A stretch of DNA of 64,000 nucleotides from DASXKD01 sp963707905. Lineage in GTDB: Bacteria > Actinomycetota > Actinomycetes > Streptosporangiales > Streptosporangiaceae. Location of the stretch: NCBI GenBank assembly GCA_963707905.1, contig CAVPSA010000047.1, positions 1-64,000 on the forward strand, read 5' to 3'. Shown here piece after piece: positions 61,139 to 64,000 of this stretch. Position numbers and translations under genes: made by a program. Positions within the stretch are counted from its first letter, which is position 1; each line of letters opens with the position of its first letter. The notes beneath the pieces were generated by a model. It did not search any database. It worked only from the letters and a program-made list of their open reading frames with translations, and had not been told where the DNA came from.

Positions 61139-62400
61139 GACGCGTCCTGCGCCGAACCAGAGTCCAGCGGAAGAGCGGCGGTCACCAGGAACTCGCCTTT
61201 CTCGGTCGGGCCGGCCTGGAGGTTGCCCCCCAGCATGGTGGCGCGTTCACGCATGCCGATGATGCCATGCCCGCCGCCGTCGCCGGGCACGCCGTCCTGT
61301 TCCGCGGCAGCGCTCGTCCCTGGCGGACAGTGGTCGTTGCGTACCTCCACCACCAGAGCCGCGTCGCCGTAATACAGCTTCACCTGGACGTCTGCTCCCG
61401 GGGAGTGCCGCATGGCGTTGCTCAGCGCCTCCTGGATGATCCGGTAGGCGGACAGGTCCACCCCCGCGGGGAGCGGGCGGGGGGTGCCGTTGACACTGGC
61501 GGTGACCGTCACGTCCGCGCTTCGCGCGGATTCCAGCAGTCCCTCCAGGTCATCGAGGCCCGGCTGCGGCGCGGTGTCCGGCGTGTCGCTGCGCAGCACA
61601 CCGAGCACCCGGCGCAGTTCCTTGAGGCCGGACAGCGCGCTGGCGCGGATATCCGCGAAGCTCTCCACCAGTTCCTTCGGCGGATCCTTGACCTTGTAGG
61701 GCCCGGCCTCGGCCTGGATCGCGATCACCGACATGTGGTGGGCGACGACGTCGTGCAGTTCGCGGGCGATGCGCTGGCGCTCCTGGAGCAGCGCGCGTTC
61801 CCCCTCGTGCCGGCGTTCCTGGACGGCGAGCCGTTCGGTGCTGCCACGCCGGGTGCGGATGACCACGCCGGCCAGCACCGGTACCGCGGCGGTGAGGATG
61901 GCGGTCACGGGGGACTGTCCGTAGATCAGCATGCCACCGACCGCCGTCACCACGCCCGCGGTCACCACCACCCACGCCTCGCAGCGGACCGCCACCGCGT
62001 ACAGGCACAGGACGTAGACGAGAACCCCGCCAGGCAGGGCGCCCGTCGACGAGAACGCCCCGCCGACCCAGAACAGGGCGAGCGCAGAGGCGCACCAGGC
62101 CGTCAGCGGGAGATAGTTGCGCACCGCCAGGGGCGCGCACAGGGCCAGCGAGATCAGCAGGATCACCACTGAGCTGGCGGTAATCGGGTGCTTGTTCGTC
62201 AGTGTGCTGTTCGTGGCGGCGAAGCAGATGAGCGCGACGATCACATCGGTGACCGCCACCAGGTCGAGCCGCCCGCGCATCAGCCACCGCGGGCGCGGCG
62301 CGGGCGGCCTGGTAACACCGGCCGCGAACACGGCCGTGATCCGGCGCTTGGTGGTGGCATTGCGGCCGGTGCTGGGGCTGGGGCTGGAGCCCGGATTCAT
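61135..62400 (-). CDS. Sensor histidine kinase (HisKA_3, NarL/DesK type)
   Basis: 421 residues from the ATG at 62400; the frame extends to 62772 but the added part is not protein-like. About five or six hydrophobic segments (residues 45-190) form the sensor. The phosphorylated His is in RIARELHDVVAHHMSVIAIQ; the HATPase has ALSNAMRHSP (N box) and GGHGIIGMRERA (G box). Coupled to the response regulator by GTGA. The signal is probably membrane or envelope related. Confidence 0.9.
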   Translation of the reverse strand: MNPGSSPSPSTGRNATTKRRITAVFAAGVTRPPAPRPRWLMRGRLDLVAVTDVIVALICFAATNSTLTNKHPITASSVVILLISLALCAPLAVRNYLPLTAWCASALALFWVGGAFSSTGALPGGVLVYVLCLYAVAVRCEAWVVVTAGVVTAVGGMLIYGQSPVTAILTAAVPVLAGVVIRTRRGSTERLAVQERRHEGERALLQERQRIARELHDVVAHHMSVIAIQAEAGPYKVKDPPKELVESFADIRASALSGLKELRRVLGVLRSDTPDTAPQPGLDDLEGLLESARSADVTVTASVNGTPRPLPAGVDLSAYRIIQEALSNAMRHSPGADVQVKLYYGDAALVVEVRNDHCPPGTSAAAEQDGVPGDGGGHGIIGMRERATMLGGNLQAGPTEKGEFLVTAALPLDSGSAQDAS

Positions 62401-62641
62401 ACCGCCAGCGTAAGGCGGCGGCGGGCGCAGTTTCGTGACCCTTGAGGGGCATCTTCGCACCGCTACCTGAGTAGGGGGACGGCTACCCCGGCCATCCCCG
62501 CGGCCGGCCGGAGCGCTCCCGGTATGGCCCTCATGGCACCTGCGGGGGAGGCCGGCAGTCGGCTCCGCAGGGTGACGCCGACCAGTAGCGGCGCTCCGTA
62601 ACTTCCTGGCTAGTCGCACATTCGGACAGGAAGGACTCGTC

Positions 62642-63571
62642 ATGAGACTGCGCCGCATCAGCGCCATCGCGGCGATCGCGGCCGCCGTGGCCGCGACGAC
62701 CGCCGCCGTGTACCCGAGCGCCCCGGCCGACCGGCTGCAGCCGATGCCGGCCCTCACCGCCCCGGCGCTCACGGCTCGCTACACGGCGGACGCACACCAG
62801 CTCGCCCGGGCCGCGAGTGCCGCCAGCCGGGCGGGCAACACCGGGCTTGCCCAGTCCCTGGACGCCATGCGCGGCGGGCGGTTCCTCGACTTCAACCCCG
62901 CCGGCCAGGGCCTGGCGGTCGAGGTGTTCGGCAACCTGGCGACGGCCACCCGGGTGGCCATCCTGGTGCCCGGCTCGGACACCTCACTGGCCACGTTCGA
63001 TTCCCGGGGCACGGCCTCACCAGAAGGTGCGGCCCGCGCCCTCGATGCGCAGGCCCGCGAACTGGACCCCGATGCGCGCCTCGCGGTCATCGCGTGGCTC
63101 GGCTACCTGACCCCGAGCACGCTGAGCCCCGCCGTCATGACCTCGGGCGACGCCGGGCAGGGAGCCGATGCGCTGCGCCCGTTCGTGGACGATCTCGCCA
63201 GGCACGGCCATCAGGTCGCGCTGATCTGCCACAGCTACGGTTCCGTGGCCTGTGGCCTGGCCGCGCCGCACCTGCCGGTCACCGACATCGCGGTGGTCGG
63301 CAGCCCCGGGATGGACGCCTCCTCGGTGCGCGCGCTGCACACCACCGCCAGGGTGTGGGCGGGCCGTGGCACCGGCGACTGGATCGAGCACGTGCCGCAC
63401 GTCCAATTCCTCGGGCTCGGCTTCGGCCAGGACCCGATGACCCCGGCCTTCGGCGCCAGGATCTTCGACTGCGGCAGCGGCGGGCACAGCGGCTACTTCA
63501 AGCCGGGCAGCATCGCCCTGCGTAACCTGGCCCAGATCGCGCTTGGTGTCCCCGCCGGGGTGACCCGATGA
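62642..63571 (+). CDS. Secreted alpha/beta hydrolase (DUF1023 type)
   Basis: 309 residues from an ATG with GGAAGG eight bases upstream. A signal peptide (MRLRRISAIAAIAAAVAATT) is followed by the DUF1023/PF06259 core: VAILVPGSDTSLATF, LAVIAWLGYLTP, nucleophile elbow ICHSYGSVACG and a terminal His in GSGGHSGYF. Substrate unknown. Its stop overlaps the acyltransferase start (ATGA); the divergent two-component system is nearby. Confidence 0.85.
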   Translation: MRLRRISAIAAIAAAVAATTAAVYPSAPADRLQPMPALTAPALTARYTADAHQLARAASAASRAGNTGLAQSLDAMRGGRFLDFNPAGQGLAVEVFGNLATATRVAILVPGSDTSLATFDSRGTASPEGAARALDAQARELDPDARLAVIAWLGYLTPSTLSPAVMTSGDAGQGADALRPFVDDLARHGHQVALICHSYGSVACGLAAPHLPVTDIAVVGSPGMDASSVRALHTTARVWAGRGTGDWIEHVPHVQFLGLGFGQDPMTPAFGARIFDCGSGGHSGYFKPGSIALRNLAQIALGVPAGVTR

Positions 63572-64000
63572 CCGGCCACGCCATCGCCCGGGCCCGCGGC
63601 CTCGCCGCGAAGATCGACGCCGCCACCCCGGCGCACCGGGACCGCACCGTGGACGCGCTCCGCGCCCTGGCCATCGCCGGCGTCATCCTGGGCCACTGGC
63701 TGGTCACCGCGCTGGTGCTGACCTCCGGCCGGGCCGGGCACGGGCTGCACGACGAGAGCCCGCTGGCCACGATGCCCTACCTCACCCCGCTGTCCTGGAT
63801 CTTCCAGACCCTCGCCATCTTCTTCCTGGTCGGCGGATACGCCGCCGCCCGCAGCTATCACGGCGACTACCGGTCCTGGCTGCGCAAGCGACTGGTCCGG
63901 CTGTCCCGGCCGGTGGCGCTGCTCGCGGCCGTCTGGGCGCCGCTGGCGGCCGGCCTGTACCTGGGCGGCGTCTCCGGCTCGGCGGTGCACACCGTGCTCA
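63568..64000 (+). CDS. Membrane acyltransferase (acyltransferase-3 family), N-terminal part
   Basis: 144 residues visible from an ATG overlapping the hydrolase stop (ATGA); the frame runs off the window. HRDRTVDALRALAIAGVILG, then HWLVTALVLTSG, is the first conserved block of PF01757, where the His is essential, and FQTLAIFFLVGGYAAARSYH the second. Multi-pass membrane enzymes of this family O-acylate sugars or lipids. The coupling to a secreted hydrolase suggests a paired acylation/deacylation of a surface component, as inference. Confidence 0.8.
   Translation, partial: MTGHAIARARGLAAKIDAATPAHRDRTVDALRALAIAGVILGHWLVTALVLTSGRAGHGLHDESPLATMPYLTPLSWIFQTLAIFFLVGGYAAARSYHGDYRSWLRKRLVRLSRPVALLAAVWAPLAAGLYLGGVSGSAVHTVL

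Noticed and set aside
59381..61372. A 663-codon open frame on the plus strand
   Set aside because: It is an antisense shadow of the CPBP, response-regulator and kinase genes, with Arg/Gly/Pro-rich composition and no domain.

Overview
The window is a high-GC actinobacterial chromosome segment. The evidence is an Lsr2-type nucleoid protein, a mycothiol-dependent maleylpyruvate-isomerase-type enzyme, ClpC-type N-domains, frequent GTG/TTG starts, ATGA/GTGA overlaps and strong GGAGG Shine-Dalgarno sites. The genus cannot be fixed from the sequence alone; a soil actinomycete of the Streptosporangiales/Catenulisporales/Streptomycetales kind would fit.

Left part (1-6114) is ordinary chromosome: the end of a DUF2064 protein, a membrane-anchored sulfite-oxidase-type molybdoenzyme with a small membrane partner, a LolA/RseB-like protein coupled to a two-gene ABC exporter, and a secreted lipase on the other strand. 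From 6400 to 10140 come two tandem toxin-first HigB/XRE modules, each with its own AT-rich palindrome, two adjacent frameshifted genes of unknown function, and the 3' half of a tRNA-Tyr followed by a strong terminator, which looks like an integration-site scar.

The middle (10140-46200) is an accessory region rich in mobile-element debris: an IS30 fragment, a complete IS701-family element, two DDE-integrase remnants and a tyrosine-recombinase fragment. It also carries several multi-gene cassettes of biological-conflict or signalling type. These are (A) a Ser/Thr kinase-TPR protein, a TPR protein and an SAVMC3_10250-like protein (11305-16202); (B) a coiled-coil protein, a membrane protein and a vWA-like lipoprotein (21819-24460); (C) two tiny proteins, an EACC-like protein and a large TPR-CHAT protease (26056-30724); (D) a PH-like protein, a second CHAT protein, a second EACC-like protein and a TIR-TM-WD40 protein (39156-44185). 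Cassettes C and D share a small-protein architecture and pair it with CHAT proteases. D adds a TIR effector whose reading frame is broken by a UGA exactly where a Trp is expected. Scattered between them are an extra zinc-finger adenylate kinase, a Gfo/Idh/MocA oxidoreductase, an Imm26-like protein under a striking double hairpin, an alpha/beta hydrolase, an AraC regulator and a RibD-type reductase.

The right part (46210-64000) returns to chromosome-like content: secreted beta-helix and RCC1 proteins, a GNAT protein, a double YCII protein, Lsr2, a flippase-like membrane protein with an inserted kinase-like domain, PRC-barrel, Clp-N, USP and SHOCT stress-type proteins, a TetR/mycothiol-enzyme divergent pair, a CPBP protease flanked by about 90-bp inverted repeats, a NarL/DesK-type two-component system, a secreted hydrolase and the start of an acyltransferase.

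Five frameshifted genes are all explained by loss of a single base. This could be real decay, but it is also the signature of long-read consensus error, so frameshift calls should be checked against raw reads.
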